DNA of 26,533 nt from Psychrobacter sp. UBA3483 (GTDB taxonomy: Bacteria > Pseudomonadota > Gammaproteobacteria > Pseudomonadales > Moraxellaceae). A model generated the notes under the pieces. That model had not been told where the DNA came from. It did not search any database and saw only the letters and a list, made by a program, of their open reading frames with translations. Where the stretch lies: positions 1 to 26,533 of the forward strand of contig NZ_DFQS01000015.1 in the NCBI RefSeq assembly GCF_002377905.1, given 5' to 3'. Made by a program: the position numbers and the translations under genes. Positions 14,365 through 21,772 of the stretch are shown one piece after another. Position 1 is the first letter of the stretch. The number at the start of each line of letters is the position of its first letter.

Positions 14365-15198
14365 CTAACGGCGTGGGGACCAAAATTTTGCCAAGATGGA
14401 ATTTTTGCTTATGAGCTTTGAGATAATGAGCGCCACAAAGAATAAAATAGCCAGTACCAAAACGATAGCAAGCCCCGTTTGGATATCTAGCCAAATACTG
14501 CCCCAAACGCCAAGCGTAACGCCCAGTTGGGCAATGATTAAAGAGATAACGACCATTTGTTTTGGTGATGCCGACCATAAGCGCGCTGTCAGTGCTGGCA
14601 ACACCAATAGACCGCTGATTAATAAGCTACCAACGGCTTGCAAGGCAATGGCACAAAACCCAGCTAATACCCCCATAAAAAACAAACGTTGACGCATCGG
14701 ATTGATCCCTTGAATCCGCGCGAGCGCCTCATGAGTCGCAAGCTTGATTTGTGCGGGCCAAATATAAATCAGTAATCCCAAGCCCACTAAAACACTGGCC
14801 GCAATCAACGGCAAATCTGCCCAATCAAGCTCAAGCAAATTGCCAAATAAAAAACCTAAGACGTTGGCTTGTTGATCGGTAAGCTGCGTCAAAGTTAATA
14901 ACCCTAGACACAGCAGCGATACCGCAACCACCGCCAGCACCGCATCGACCGGCAAACGCTCATCATCGATGAATACCAAGCCCAGTACGACCAAAATACT
15001 GACGATGCCAATGCCAATGCCCATCGGTAATTGCCACAAAACTGCCAACGCCACACCAAGTAACGTGCCATGTGCCAAGGCATCGGCAAAAAATGCCATG
15101 CGCCGCCATAAGACTAGGCAGCCTAAAGGCGCAGAAAGTAGCGCTAAAATGCTACCAGCAATCCAAGCAGGGGCGATGATGGCTAACCAAGCGGTCAT
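14365..15198 (-). CDS. znuB: Zinc ABC transporter permease ZnuB
   Basis: 277-residue inner-membrane permease of the ABC-3 family that forms the channel for high-affinity zinc uptake. About seven to eight hydrophobic spans are visible, with family motifs GCLVLWRRMAFFADALAHGTLLGVAL near the N-terminus and LLISGLLVLPALTARLW in the C-terminal half. It starts 66 bp after znuC and is last in zur-znuC-znuB. No strong Shine-Dalgarno sequence precedes the ATG at 15198. Confidence 0.95.
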   Translation of the reverse strand: MTAWLAIIAPAWIAGSILALLSAPLGCLVLWRRMAFFADALAHGTLLGVALAVLWQLPMGIGIGIVSILVVLGLVFIDDERLPVDAVLAVVAVSLLCLGLLTLTQLTDQQANVLGFLFGNLLELDWADLPLIAASVLVGLGLLIYIWPAQIKLATHEALARIQGINPMRQRLFFMGVLAGFCAIALQAVGSLLISGLLVLPALTARLWSASPKQMVVISLIIAQLGVTLGVWGSIWLDIQTGLAIVLVLAILFFVALIISKLISKNSILAKFWSPRR

Positions 15199-15264
15199 AA
15201 TAGATATCCGTGATGTTTGTATAAAAGGGACAAGGTAAGTTGCCTGAAAAGCTTGGTTTTTTAA

Positions 15265-16002
15265 TTATATTTCACTTGGGGCATGGTGCTCACAAGCGTG
15301 CGGTTGATGCACATAAGGCTGCTCATAATGATGACCAAAGAGTTTTTGAAACTCCAAACTGATGGCAAGCTCACTTGGTTGCCCTTCGCAGCAAATATGC
15401 TTATTCAGACAAATAACGCGGCGGCTGCCTTTCATGACCCAATGCAAATCGTGTGAAACCACTAGCATAGCGCAGCGCAAAAATTCTGGCAGCTCATCGA
15501 TAAACTGATAGAGCCAAACCTCAGTATCAGGGTCAAGCCCTTGCATCGGCTCATCTAAAATTAATAAATTGGGCTTGTCTAATAAGGCGCGTGCCAATAA
15601 TACCCGCTGGGTTTCACCGCCTGATAAATGCAGCATTTGCCGCGACAATAAATGTGTCAACGATAAATTATCAAAGATAAATTGGCGCTGCTCAACCGTT
15701 AAGCGCTTTTTATCGGCTTGCGCCAATAAATCACAAACGCGTAACGGTAAAATAGGCGGCACGGCAAAGCGCTGCGGTACATAGCCAAGTTGCAAGTTTT
15801 GGTGTGGCGTTACCTGGCCACTCGTCGGTTCGATTAAGCCCAAAATAAGCTTGACTAAGGTTGATTTGCCCGCGCCATTAGGACCTATCAGACTGACCGT
15901 TTCATTAACGGCGATATCAATATCGATATGCGAGAGGATATGTTGCTGCCCGATATGGTAACTGATATCACTTAAGCTCAGCAGTTTGGTGGCATTAGGC
16001 AT
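15265..16002 (-). CDS. znuC: Zinc ABC transporter ATPase ZnuC
   Basis: About 245-residue ABC ATPase that powers zinc import with ZnuB. Walker A GPNGAGKST, the Q-loop in GYVPQRF, the signature LSGGETQRV, Walker B LLILDEP and the switch histidine in VVSHDLHWV are all intact. The C-terminal tail is rich in histidine (HH, H, H, HH in the last ~22 residues) with one cysteine; His-rich tails are known in ZnuC and may sense zinc. I prefer the ATG at 16002 (MPNATKLLSLSDISYHIG), where family similarity begins; an upstream in-frame ATG at 16062 would add 20 residues but lacks a ribosome site. zur ends 165 bp before this start. Confidence 0.94.
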   Translation of the reverse strand: MPNATKLLSLSDISYHIGQQHILSHIDIDIAVNETVSLIGPNGAGKSTLVKLILGLIEPTSGQVTPHQNLQLGYVPQRFAVPPILPLRVCDLLAQADKKRLTVEQRQFIFDNLSLTHLLSRQMLHLSGGETQRVLLARALLDKPNLLILDEPMQGLDPDTEVWLYQFIDELPEFLRCAMLVVSHDLHWVMKGSRRVICLNKHICCEGQPSELAISLEFQKLFGHHYEQPYVHQPHACEHHAPSEI

Positions 16003-16167
16003 TATCTTATCACTCAGATTAACAGCAGAGGATGGTTTGGTTGGTAAAATTGCTAGGCTCATAGGGCAGTACTGATGTATGGATAATAATTAAAAAAGAC
16101 AGAATAACGGTTCAGCATAAAGGTATAAACCCAAAATACAGGCAAAAAATATAAGCAAACCATTACT

Positions 16168-16716
16168 TTACTGACACGCTTGGCAACGACCGCTCAATTC
16201 AATGACGCTACGCTCGACCATAAAGCCAACATCTTGTTCCGCAAAGCTCATCATTTCTTGTACTGGCAAGCTGCTGCATTCTTGTACCCGCTGACACTGC
16301 GCACAGATTAAAAATGCTGCCGTATGCTGGGCGCGGGGATGACAGCAAGGCACATAAGCGTTGATAGAGGTTAGCTGGTGAATCAAGCCTTCGCTCAATA
16401 AAAACTCCAAGCTGCGATAAACCGTCGGCGGAGCGACGTTTTTTGGCGTTTGAGTATTTGCTTGATGGCTCGAGCTATCACTTTCTGCTTCAGGCTCGGT
16501 AAGGCGCATCTGCTGCAATTGGGTGATTAAATCATAAGCGCCCACTGGTTTATTGGCTTCTAGCACCAGCTGGTAGATTTGTTGACGCAGCGGCGTAAAG
16601 CGCGCGCCGCTTGAGCGACATTGCTCTTTGGCTGCTAGTAAACGCTCATTGACATCGGACGCTGTAAAATCTTGCACATCATGGATATGAGCGCAAACAG
16701 ATGAATGAGTAGACAT
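16168..16716 (-). CDS. zur: Zinc uptake regulator Zur (Fur family)
   Basis: 182-residue Fur-family repressor that, with zinc bound, blocks zinc-uptake promoters. The winged helix includes GARFTPLRQQIYQLVLEANKP and PPTVYRSLEFLLSEGLIHQL. Structural-zinc cysteines form two CxxC pairs (Cys138/141 and Cys178/181), and the regulatory site is represented by VPCCHPRAQH. The class is Zur, not Fur, by these cysteines and by the adjacent znu genes. A Ser/Gln/Glu-rich insertion of about 20 residues (72-93) interrupts the DNA-binding domain before the TVYRSL recognition helix. It is first in zur-znuC-znuB and divergent from znuA, with a Zur-box candidate between, so it probably represses itself. Confidence 0.94.
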   Translation of the reverse strand: MSTHSSVCAHIHDVQDFTASDVNERLLAAKEQCRSSGARFTPLRQQIYQLVLEANKPVGAYDLITQLQQMRLTEPEAESDSSSHQANTQTPKNVAPPTVYRSLEFLLSEGLIHQLTSINAYVPCCHPRAQHTAAFLICAQCQRVQECSSLPVQEMMSFAEQDVGFMVERSVIELSGRCQACQ

Positions 16717-16797
16717 GCAGCAAGCTCCTAAAGATGATCTAGCGGTGTGACGGACAGCGTTTTTAGATAATGGATATTTTATAATGGTTTTTTATAT

Positions 16798-16812
16798 TGT
16801 TATAGTATAACA
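16798..16812. promoter_or_regulatory. Zur box in the zur/znuA divergent region
   Basis: A perfect 15-bp palindrome with 7-bp arms (TGTTATA, central G, TATAACA) lies 82 bp before the zur ATG and 143 bp before the znuA ATG. It agrees with the core of the gammaproteobacterial Zur operator (TGTTATAnTATAACA) as I know it. The flanks (TTTA at 16791-16794, TAAA at 16816-16819) extend the symmetry. One operator probably controls both directions. Confidence 0.85.
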
Positions 16813-16954
16813 TACTAAAAAGCAAAACAGAGAAGTCCTTTGCATTTATTCACAGGTCTGTTGTTTTATAACCAGAATAACGTTGCACAACATTTATAAC
16901 TACCTTTGCCATTTATCCTTGAACCTTTATCCTTAAACCTTAAAAGCCGTCATT

Positions 16955-17839
16955 ATGATTTCATTTTTTAAAAACTCTATGCATTTACCTCTGCGCTTAC
17001 CGCGATTGTTCATAACTGGCGTGCTTACATTTGCCTCATTAATGATGAGCGCGCAAGCGGCAACGGTGAGCGTCAGTAACTATCCGCTATTTTTATTAAG
17101 CCAAGCGGTGACGGAAGGCGCACCATCTGCCAAGCAATTATTGCAAGCAGGGGAGGTAGGGCATCACGGCAGTATCAGTCCCGGCGATATCAAGGCAATT
17201 CAAAACAGTAAGTTTGTGGTTTGGTTTGGCGAGCCGCTAGAAAACAATCTAGCCACCACGCTCAATAGTGCACCAAATGCGATTGCCTTATTCAAGTTCG
17301 ATGCCTTTAATCGTCATCCACTGCGTGATGTTAAAGGCAAAGCCATTGCTGGCACGCTCGATCCACATATTTGGCTCGATCCTGAAAACGCCAAAGCCAT
17401 TACGCGAGCACTTGCCGTCATTCACAGCCATGCCAATCCGCAATATAAAAAGCTCTATCATGCCAATGCACAAAAATTTGCCCAGCGCATGAATGAGGCC
17501 GTGGCGGCAGCCAATAAAAACCACGCGCAAAAACCTTTGCCGTATTGGGCTTATCACGATGCTTATCAATACATAGAAGACAGCGCCAAGCTTAAACTAA
17601 TGGGTAGCTTAAGTACCGATCATCATTTAGCGCCAAAAGCCAGTCAATTACGCTGGTTAAATGAGCAGCGCCCAGCAAAACAAATGTGTTTGGTCAGCCC
17701 AAGTCAGCCTGCTAAAGGTTTGCTGGCAAAATTACAACCGGTTAAAAGTACCGTCCAAGCGGAAGATATGAGCAACAGTAAAGATTTTATTAGCGGTTGG
17801 CAGGCAATGGCGCAACAAATTCGCCAATGTATCTCCTAA
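16955..17839 (+). CDS. znuA: Periplasmic zinc-binding protein ZnuA
   Basis: 294-residue cluster 9 (A-1) solute-binding protein delivering Zn2+ to ZnuBC. The signal peptide is hydrophobic at residues 19-34 and cleaved near SAQA (35). Zinc ligands are His70/71 in VGHHGSISP, His138 in DPHIWLDP and His201 in YWAYHDAYQY. Cys245 and Cys292 match the disulfide pair of E. coli ZnuA. The His/Asp-rich flexible loop common in ZnuA is nearly absent here, with only scattered residues around 117-130. The ATG at 16955 lacks a clear ribosome site; an ATG at 16979 would also preserve the signal peptide. It is divergent from zur and shares the Zur box. Confidence 0.94.
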   Translation: MISFFKNSMHLPLRLPRLFITGVLTFASLMMSAQAATVSVSNYPLFLLSQAVTEGAPSAKQLLQAGEVGHHGSISPGDIKAIQNSKFVVWFGEPLENNLATTLNSAPNAIALFKFDAFNRHPLRDVKGKAIAGTLDPHIWLDPENAKAITRALAVIHSHANPQYKKLYHANAQKFAQRMNEAVAAANKNHAQKPLPYWAYHDAYQYIEDSAKLKLMGSLSTDHHLAPKASQLRWLNEQRPAKQMCLVSPSQPAKGLLAKLQPVKSTVQAEDMSNSKDFISGWQAMAQQIRQCIS

Positions 17840-18032
17840 CTGTCGGTCAAACTCTCATGGCAAGTTGCGCTTTTAAGCGGGTTAAAATGATGAAAGACTC
17901 ATTCACTGAGTAATATCCAGCAAATTAACAGTAGAATAGGTGGATTTAGAGGTTATTAGCGTTGCTTTATTGACTCTGTAGAGAGATTTTCAGGGTTAAA
18001 TAACTAAATGCTTGATAAAAGGCATATTTCAC
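17840..18032 (+). other. Spacer after znuA
   Basis: No gene seen. A small CGCTT/AAGCG inverted repeat near 17868-17879 is too tight-looped to call a terminator. The stretch leads into the atpI promoter. Confidence 0.4.
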
Positions 18033-18061
18033 TTGCTTAAAATCTGCTTGCTCCCTATAAT
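18033..18061 (+). promoter_or_regulatory. Sigma-70 promoter of atpI
   Basis: -35 TTGCTT (18033-18038), 17-bp spacer, perfect -10 TATAAT (18056-18061). It leaves a ~105-nt leader before the atpI ATG at 18174. Confidence 0.65.
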
Positions 18062-18173
18062 AAGTGGCGTTTTATTTTGGTTAAAAGATAACGTCTGTAG
18101 AGTGAGTCATTCACGGATAATATTGTCGCAACGGTGCGGCGTTGTCCCACGTTATAGAGCTATAGAAATATCA

Positions 18174-18581
18174 ATGACCAAGCCTGCCAAACGCACCCAA
18201 AGAGATAAGATTGTTATTTATCTAAAACGCCAAGCATGGATTTTATTTATCCTGATTGTGCTCGGTTGGATAGTAGATGTTACTTGGTTGGGTAATAACG
18301 GCAATACGCTTGTTATTGCAAAGAGCAACGCTATTGGGGCGCTACTCAGTTTTGCCACCCAAGCGGTCTTTGCTGGATTTATCTTTTGGTATACCGGATA
18401 TCGCGCGCGCAGACATATTGTCAGCCAGCTATATCGTGGTCAAATGGTCAAATGGCTACTGACCGTATGTGGTTTTGCACTAATTTTTATTACCATACAA
18501 CCTCTATCAGCGCCTGCGCTATTCGTCGGTTTTATGGTAATGCAGATTAGTCACAGTTGGATGTTGTGGCAGATACGCTAG
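18174..18581 (+). CDS. atpI: ATP synthase subunit I (AtpI)
   Basis: 135-residue inner-membrane protein with four hydrophobic spans (about 20-38, 53-73, 92-110, 112-130). It resembles AtpI: a basic start (MTKPAKRTQRDKIVIYLKRQ), FATQAVFAGFIFWYTGYRARR in the middle, and a short tail. AtpI is proposed to help assemble the c-ring or handle Mg2+; it is not part of the mature enzyme. The reading frame stays open back to a TTG at 18012, but only the ATG at 18174 gives a family-sized protein and lies downstream of the promoter. Identification rests on topology, length and its place before atpB, from which it is separated by 726 bp. Confidence 0.8.
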   Translation: MTKPAKRTQRDKIVIYLKRQAWILFILIVLGWIVDVTWLGNNGNTLVIAKSNAIGALLSFATQAVFAGFIFWYTGYRARRHIVSQLYRGQMVKWLLTVCGFALIFITIQPLSAPALFVGFMVMQISHSWMLWQIR

Positions 18582-18901
18582 ATTTAGCAGCTATTATAAT
18601 TTTAATAGCTTAATAATACAGTACGTACATTTGTCATCCTGCGGTCCAGCTTCTCTAAGATTACTGTTATAAAGTCATCAATCAATGATTAAATGACTGA
18701 AAACTGTTTTTACAATAAAAGTATGAATAAAGACGCTTAACTAGAGCTAAGCGTAAAAATCGCGATAAGTAACCCTCTTTTTAAATAGGGTGTTTAAATA
18801 CAATTAAATTGTCGGCTTTGATGGATATACGCAAAGCCATAGTAGCGAACGTTAACAGCGGTTAACGTATTCATACCGTAAATAAAAAAGTCATAATTGA
18901 C
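18582..18901 (+). other. First part of the atpI-atpB spacer, with clustered hairpins
   Basis: No protein gene. Four perfect inverted repeats follow one another: AGCTATTA/TAATAGCT (18589-18610), ACGCTTA/TAAGCGT (18733-18754), GGCTTTG/CAAAGCC (18814-18838) and ACGTTAAC/GTTAACGT (18849-18868). The first may end atpI transcripts but lacks a T run; the others have no obvious role. Confidence 0.6.
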
Positions 18902-18930
18902 TTTACACGATTACAACGCTGCATTAATAT
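18902..18930 (+). promoter_or_regulatory. Candidate promoter inside the atpI-atpB spacer
   Basis: -35 TTTACA (18902-18907), 17-bp spacer, -10 TAATAT (18925-18930), immediately followed by a perfect 6-bp inverted repeat AGACAG/CTGTCT (18931-18946). Confidence 0.45.
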
Positions 18931-18936
18931 AGACAG

Positions 18937-19062
18937 CTAACTGTCTTGCTGCTGAGCACCGTATTAGGTGTGATGAAAGTAAAGCGAGACAAGTAAACAC
19001 ATACTTAAAAATTTGCGTAGATATGCAAGGGCCATTAATGAATAATCGTGCGCCCTTTTTTG
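18937..19062 (+). ncRNA. Candidate small RNA or terminated leader upstream of atpB
   Basis: A ~125-nt unit runs from the putative start after the -10 at 18925-18930 to a terminator hairpin at 19027-19061. It has no long open frame, includes a small hairpin CACC/GGTG (18957-18970), and carries purine-rich single-stranded stretches. It could be an independent small RNA or an attenuated leader of the atp operon. I do not recognise a known RNA family. Confidence 0.3.
19027..19061 (+). terminator. Rho-independent terminator within the atpI-atpB spacer
   Basis: Stem AAGGGC (19027-19032) and GCCCTT (19052-19057), a 19-nt loop with an inner ATTA/TAAT pairing, then a run of six Ts ending at 19061. 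It lies 246 bp before atpB, so atpB transcription must read through or begin downstream. Confidence 0.7.
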
Positions 19063-19307
19063 ATAGCTAAAATTTATCCATGACTATCAAATTGAGCGGT
19101 CGCAATAAAAAATTGGTTATTCAGTCATTTAAGAATAACAGAGTAGTTATAGAGCTATGGGTTGGATGTTATTGGTTACATGAGGGCTGTCACAGGATTT
19201 ATTGATTTGCTTTGTAGTAGATTAAATAAAACCGCCAACACCTCATCAGATGACAACCATATTTTTTGGTAGTTGATTAAATCGTTGATTAATAAGAAGC
19301 TTACATT
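19062..19307 (+). other. atpB proximal leader
   Basis: 246 bp without a gene. Candidate promoters are weak: for example TTGATT at about 19204 with AATAAA 17 bp later. A modest AAGAAG stands before the atpB ATG. Confidence 0.35.
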
Positions 19308-20174
19308 ATGGCATCCGAGCAAACATCATCAGAATATATCTCTCACCACTTAACGAATTGGACGTACGGCTATCTGCCGGGCGAAGGTTGGAAAGTTGCC
19401 CATACTGCTGAAGAAGCAGGGTTAATGGGTTTTAAAGCTATCCATCTTGACTCCATGTTATGGTCAATCGGTCTGGGTATTTTATTTTGTGCCATCTTTT
19501 GGATGGTTGCCAAAAAAGTTACTTCAGGCGTTCCCGGCAAAACTCAAGCAGCGGTTGAGATGATCGTTGAGTTTGTTGATAACAACGTTCGCGATTCTTA
19601 CAGTGGTACCTCAAAATTGATTGCGCCGCTAGCGTTGACCATTTTTGTGTGGATTTTCTTGATGAACTTAATGGATTTATTGCCTATCGACTTCATTCCA
19701 AGTCTAGCAGGTCAAGTTGGCGCTGCGATGGGTCATGATCCACATCACGTGTTCTTCAAGATTGTGCCAACGACTGACCCTAATATCACCCTAGGCATGT
19801 CATTTTCTGTCTTTGCGCTGATTATTTACTACAGTATTAAAGAAAAAGGGTTGGGTGGTTTTATTGGTGAGTTAACACTGCATCCGTTTAGCGCCAAAAA
19901 CCCAATCATGCAAATCATTTTAATCCCCATCAACTTTATCTTAGAGTTTGTTACTTTGATTGCCAAACCCATTTCACTAGGTTTGCGTCTGTTCGGTAAC
20001 ATGTATGCTGGGGAGCTAATCTTCGTATTGATTGCCCTGATGCCGTTTTGGATTCAATGGGCGTTATCGGTGCCGTGGGCGATTTTCCACATCTTAATTA
20101 TTACCCTTCAAGCGTTCGTATTTATGATGTTGACGATAGTTTATATGTCGCTTGCATCATCAACTGAACATTAA
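19308..20174 (+). CDS. atpB: ATP synthase Fo subunit a
   Basis: 288-residue inner-membrane stator subunit providing the two proton half-channels against the c-ring. The essential arginine is present (Arg227 in SLGLRLFGNMYAGE). The family segments VPGKTQAAVEMIVEFV, PLALTIFVWIFLMNLMDLLP and the C-terminal hydrophobic AFVFMMLTIVYMSLA are clear. It contains an extended His-containing loop around MGHDPHHVFFKIVPTTDPNI. It is the first structural gene of atpBEFHAGDC, 33 bp before atpE. Confidence 0.97.
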   Translation: MASEQTSSEYISHHLTNWTYGYLPGEGWKVAHTAEEAGLMGFKAIHLDSMLWSIGLGILFCAIFWMVAKKVTSGVPGKTQAAVEMIVEFVDNNVRDSYSGTSKLIAPLALTIFVWIFLMNLMDLLPIDFIPSLAGQVGAAMGHDPHHVFFKIVPTTDPNITLGMSFSVFALIIYYSIKEKGLGGFIGELTLHPFSAKNPIMQIILIPINFILEFVTLIAKPISLGLRLFGNMYAGELIFVLIALMPFWIQWALSVPWAIFHILIITLQAFVFMMLTIVYMSLASSTEH

Positions 20175-20207
20175 TTATACATTCAATAGGTAAATGAGGA
20201 TACATCA

Positions 20208-20456
20208 ATGGATCCAGTATTAGGTGGTTACACAGTTATCGCAGTAGCACTGCTTATCGGTCTTGGCGCACTTGGCACAGGCATTGGTTTTGCTATTCTA
20301 GGCGGCAAGTTCTTAGAAGGTGTTGCACGTCAACCAGAACTTGGTTCACAACTGCAAACTCGTATGTTCATCGTGGCAGGTCTACTTGATGCCGTACCGA
20401 TGATTGGTGTTGGTATTGCTATGCTATTGTTGTTCGCTAACCCTCTAGCAGGTTAA
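20208..20456 (+). CDS. atpE: ATP synthase Fo subunit c
   Basis: 82-residue hairpin of two membrane helices that forms the rotor ring. The ion-carrying carboxylate is Asp61 (AGLLDAVPMIG) and the polar loop RQP is at 41-43, the same numbering as E. coli. Position 61 is Asp, and the Gln/Glu/Ser sodium-site signature is absent, so protons are the likely coupling ion. GAGGA precedes the ATG. A 117-bp spacer follows before atpF; translational tuning of this high-copy subunit is known in E. coli. Confidence 0.97.
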   Translation: MDPVLGGYTVIAVALLIGLGALGTGIGFAILGGKFLEGVARQPELGSQLQTRMFIVAGLLDAVPMIGVGIAMLLLFANPLAG

Positions 20457-20573
20457 TCAGAAAGCTCAGTTGTAAATGTTTGGTGGTCAAAGTTTGTATA
20501 TTAAACATAGCCAAAGTTTGGCTATCAAATATGATCAATGAAACTGATTTTTCATTAACAAAGAGGTGATCAC

Positions 20574-21044
20574 GTGAATATCAATTCTACCCTCATCGGT
20601 CAAGCCATTGCTTTTGCAATATTTGTGATTTTTTGCATGAAATTCGTGTGGCCACCACTTATCGGTGCCATTAATGAGCGTCAGCGTAAAATCGCTGAAG
20701 GCTTGAATGCTGCAGAAAAAGCAAAAGCAGATTTAGCGACCGCGGAGCAAAATGTACAGCAGGAGCTTGATGTTGCAAAAACTAAAGCTGCTGCGCTAAT
20801 TGAGCAAGCGAACAAGAGCGCCAATCAGCTTGTTGAAGATGCAAAATTGCAAGCCCAAGCGGAAGGCGAACGCATTCGTCAACAAGCGCAAGCCTCTATC
20901 GACCAAGAAATCAATCAAGCGCGTGAATCATTGCGTGCCCAAGTTGCTGAACTGGCTGTACTTGGTGCTGAAAAGATTTTGCAAGACAAAGTCGATGTGC
21001 AAAAACATGCCAGTATGTTAGACCAACTGGCGGCGAAGCTGTAA
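20574..21044 (+). CDS. atpF: ATP synthase Fo subunit b
   Basis: 156-residue peripheral stalk protein, the same length as the E. coli subunit. One N-terminal membrane span (about 5-27) is followed by a long charged coiled coil rich in Ala, Gln, Lys and Glu that dimerises and reaches subunit delta. The start codon is GTG at 20574, supported by AGAGGTGA just upstream. atpH begins 13 bp after its stop. Confidence 0.96.
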   Translation: MNINSTLIGQAIAFAIFVIFCMKFVWPPLIGAINERQRKIAEGLNAAEKAKADLATAEQNVQQELDVAKTKAAALIEQANKSANQLVEDAKLQAQAEGERIRQQAQASIDQEINQARESLRAQVAELAVLGAEKILQDKVDVQKHASMLDQLAAKL

Positions 21045-21057
21045 TTGTGAGGATATC

Positions 21058-21681
21058 ATGGCTGACTTATCAACCTTAGCACGACCGTACGCTAAAGCCG
21101 CGTTTGACTATGCCAATGAAAACGGGGTAGTAAATGAGTGGGAAAACTTCTTATTTATTGCCGCTACCGTTGTCAATGACAAGTCGTTCAGTACTTGGCT
21201 AGACAATCCAGCCGTTTCTGCTGAGCATAAGTCAGCTGCTTTGGTCGATCTTTATGATACGCAAGTAGCTAGCGCGAATGATTCTGCTTTTAAGCAGTTA
21301 TTAGGTGAGACCCAAGGGGCTCGTCATGACCAAAACGCCAGCTATCCTAAAGTATCAGTAGCACTTAGTAACTTCGTTAAACAGTTATCAGAACAAGAGC
21401 GTCTGGCGCTGCTTCCTGAAGTTTATGAGCATTATCGCCGTCACAAGGCAATAAGCTTAAAGCAGCTTGACGCTTATGTGACCTCTGCTTATCCATTAAC
21501 CGATGCCCAGCGTGATACGCTGCAAACGCGTCTTGCCGATTCGCTCAATGCGAGCGTGGTGATTCATGAGTCGGTTGATCCAAGTCTATTGGCGGGCGCT
21601 ACGATTAAAGTCGGTGACAAAATTATCGATGATTCGATGCGTGGCAAGTTACAACAGTTAAAAACACAGCTAACGGCCTAA
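21058..21681 (+). CDS. atpH: ATP synthase F1 subunit delta (with insertion)
   Basis: 207-residue stator subunit that caps the alpha-3-beta-3 head and joins it to subunit b. The N-terminal helical domain is typical (STLARPYAKAAFDYANENG) and the C-terminal part is conserved (SLLAGATIKVGDKIIDDSMRGKLQQLK). Compared with about 177 residues in E. coli it is ~30 longer; the extra sequence falls around residues 72-102, between the helical domain and the LLPEVYEHY segment. GAGGA precedes the ATG. Confidence 0.95.
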   Translation: MADLSTLARPYAKAAFDYANENGVVNEWENFLFIAATVVNDKSFSTWLDNPAVSAEHKSAALVDLYDTQVASANDSAFKQLLGETQGARHDQNASYPKVSVALSNFVKQLSEQERLALLPEVYEHYRRHKAISLKQLDAYVTSAYPLTDAQRDTLQTRLADSLNASVVIHESVDPSLLAGATIKVGDKIIDDSMRGKLQQLKTQLTA

Positions 21682-21772
21682 TGCCAATCATCCGTGCAGC
21701 TTACTAAAGCTTGCGTGATATAAGAGCATTTAAGTCAGTGGCGGGTTATCATAAATTAAAGGAAACAAGGCA

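Noticed and set aside
18012..18173. 54-codon N-terminal extension of atpI from a TTG
   Set aside because: It would start upstream of the TATAAT promoter, exceeds family length and lacks a ribosome site.
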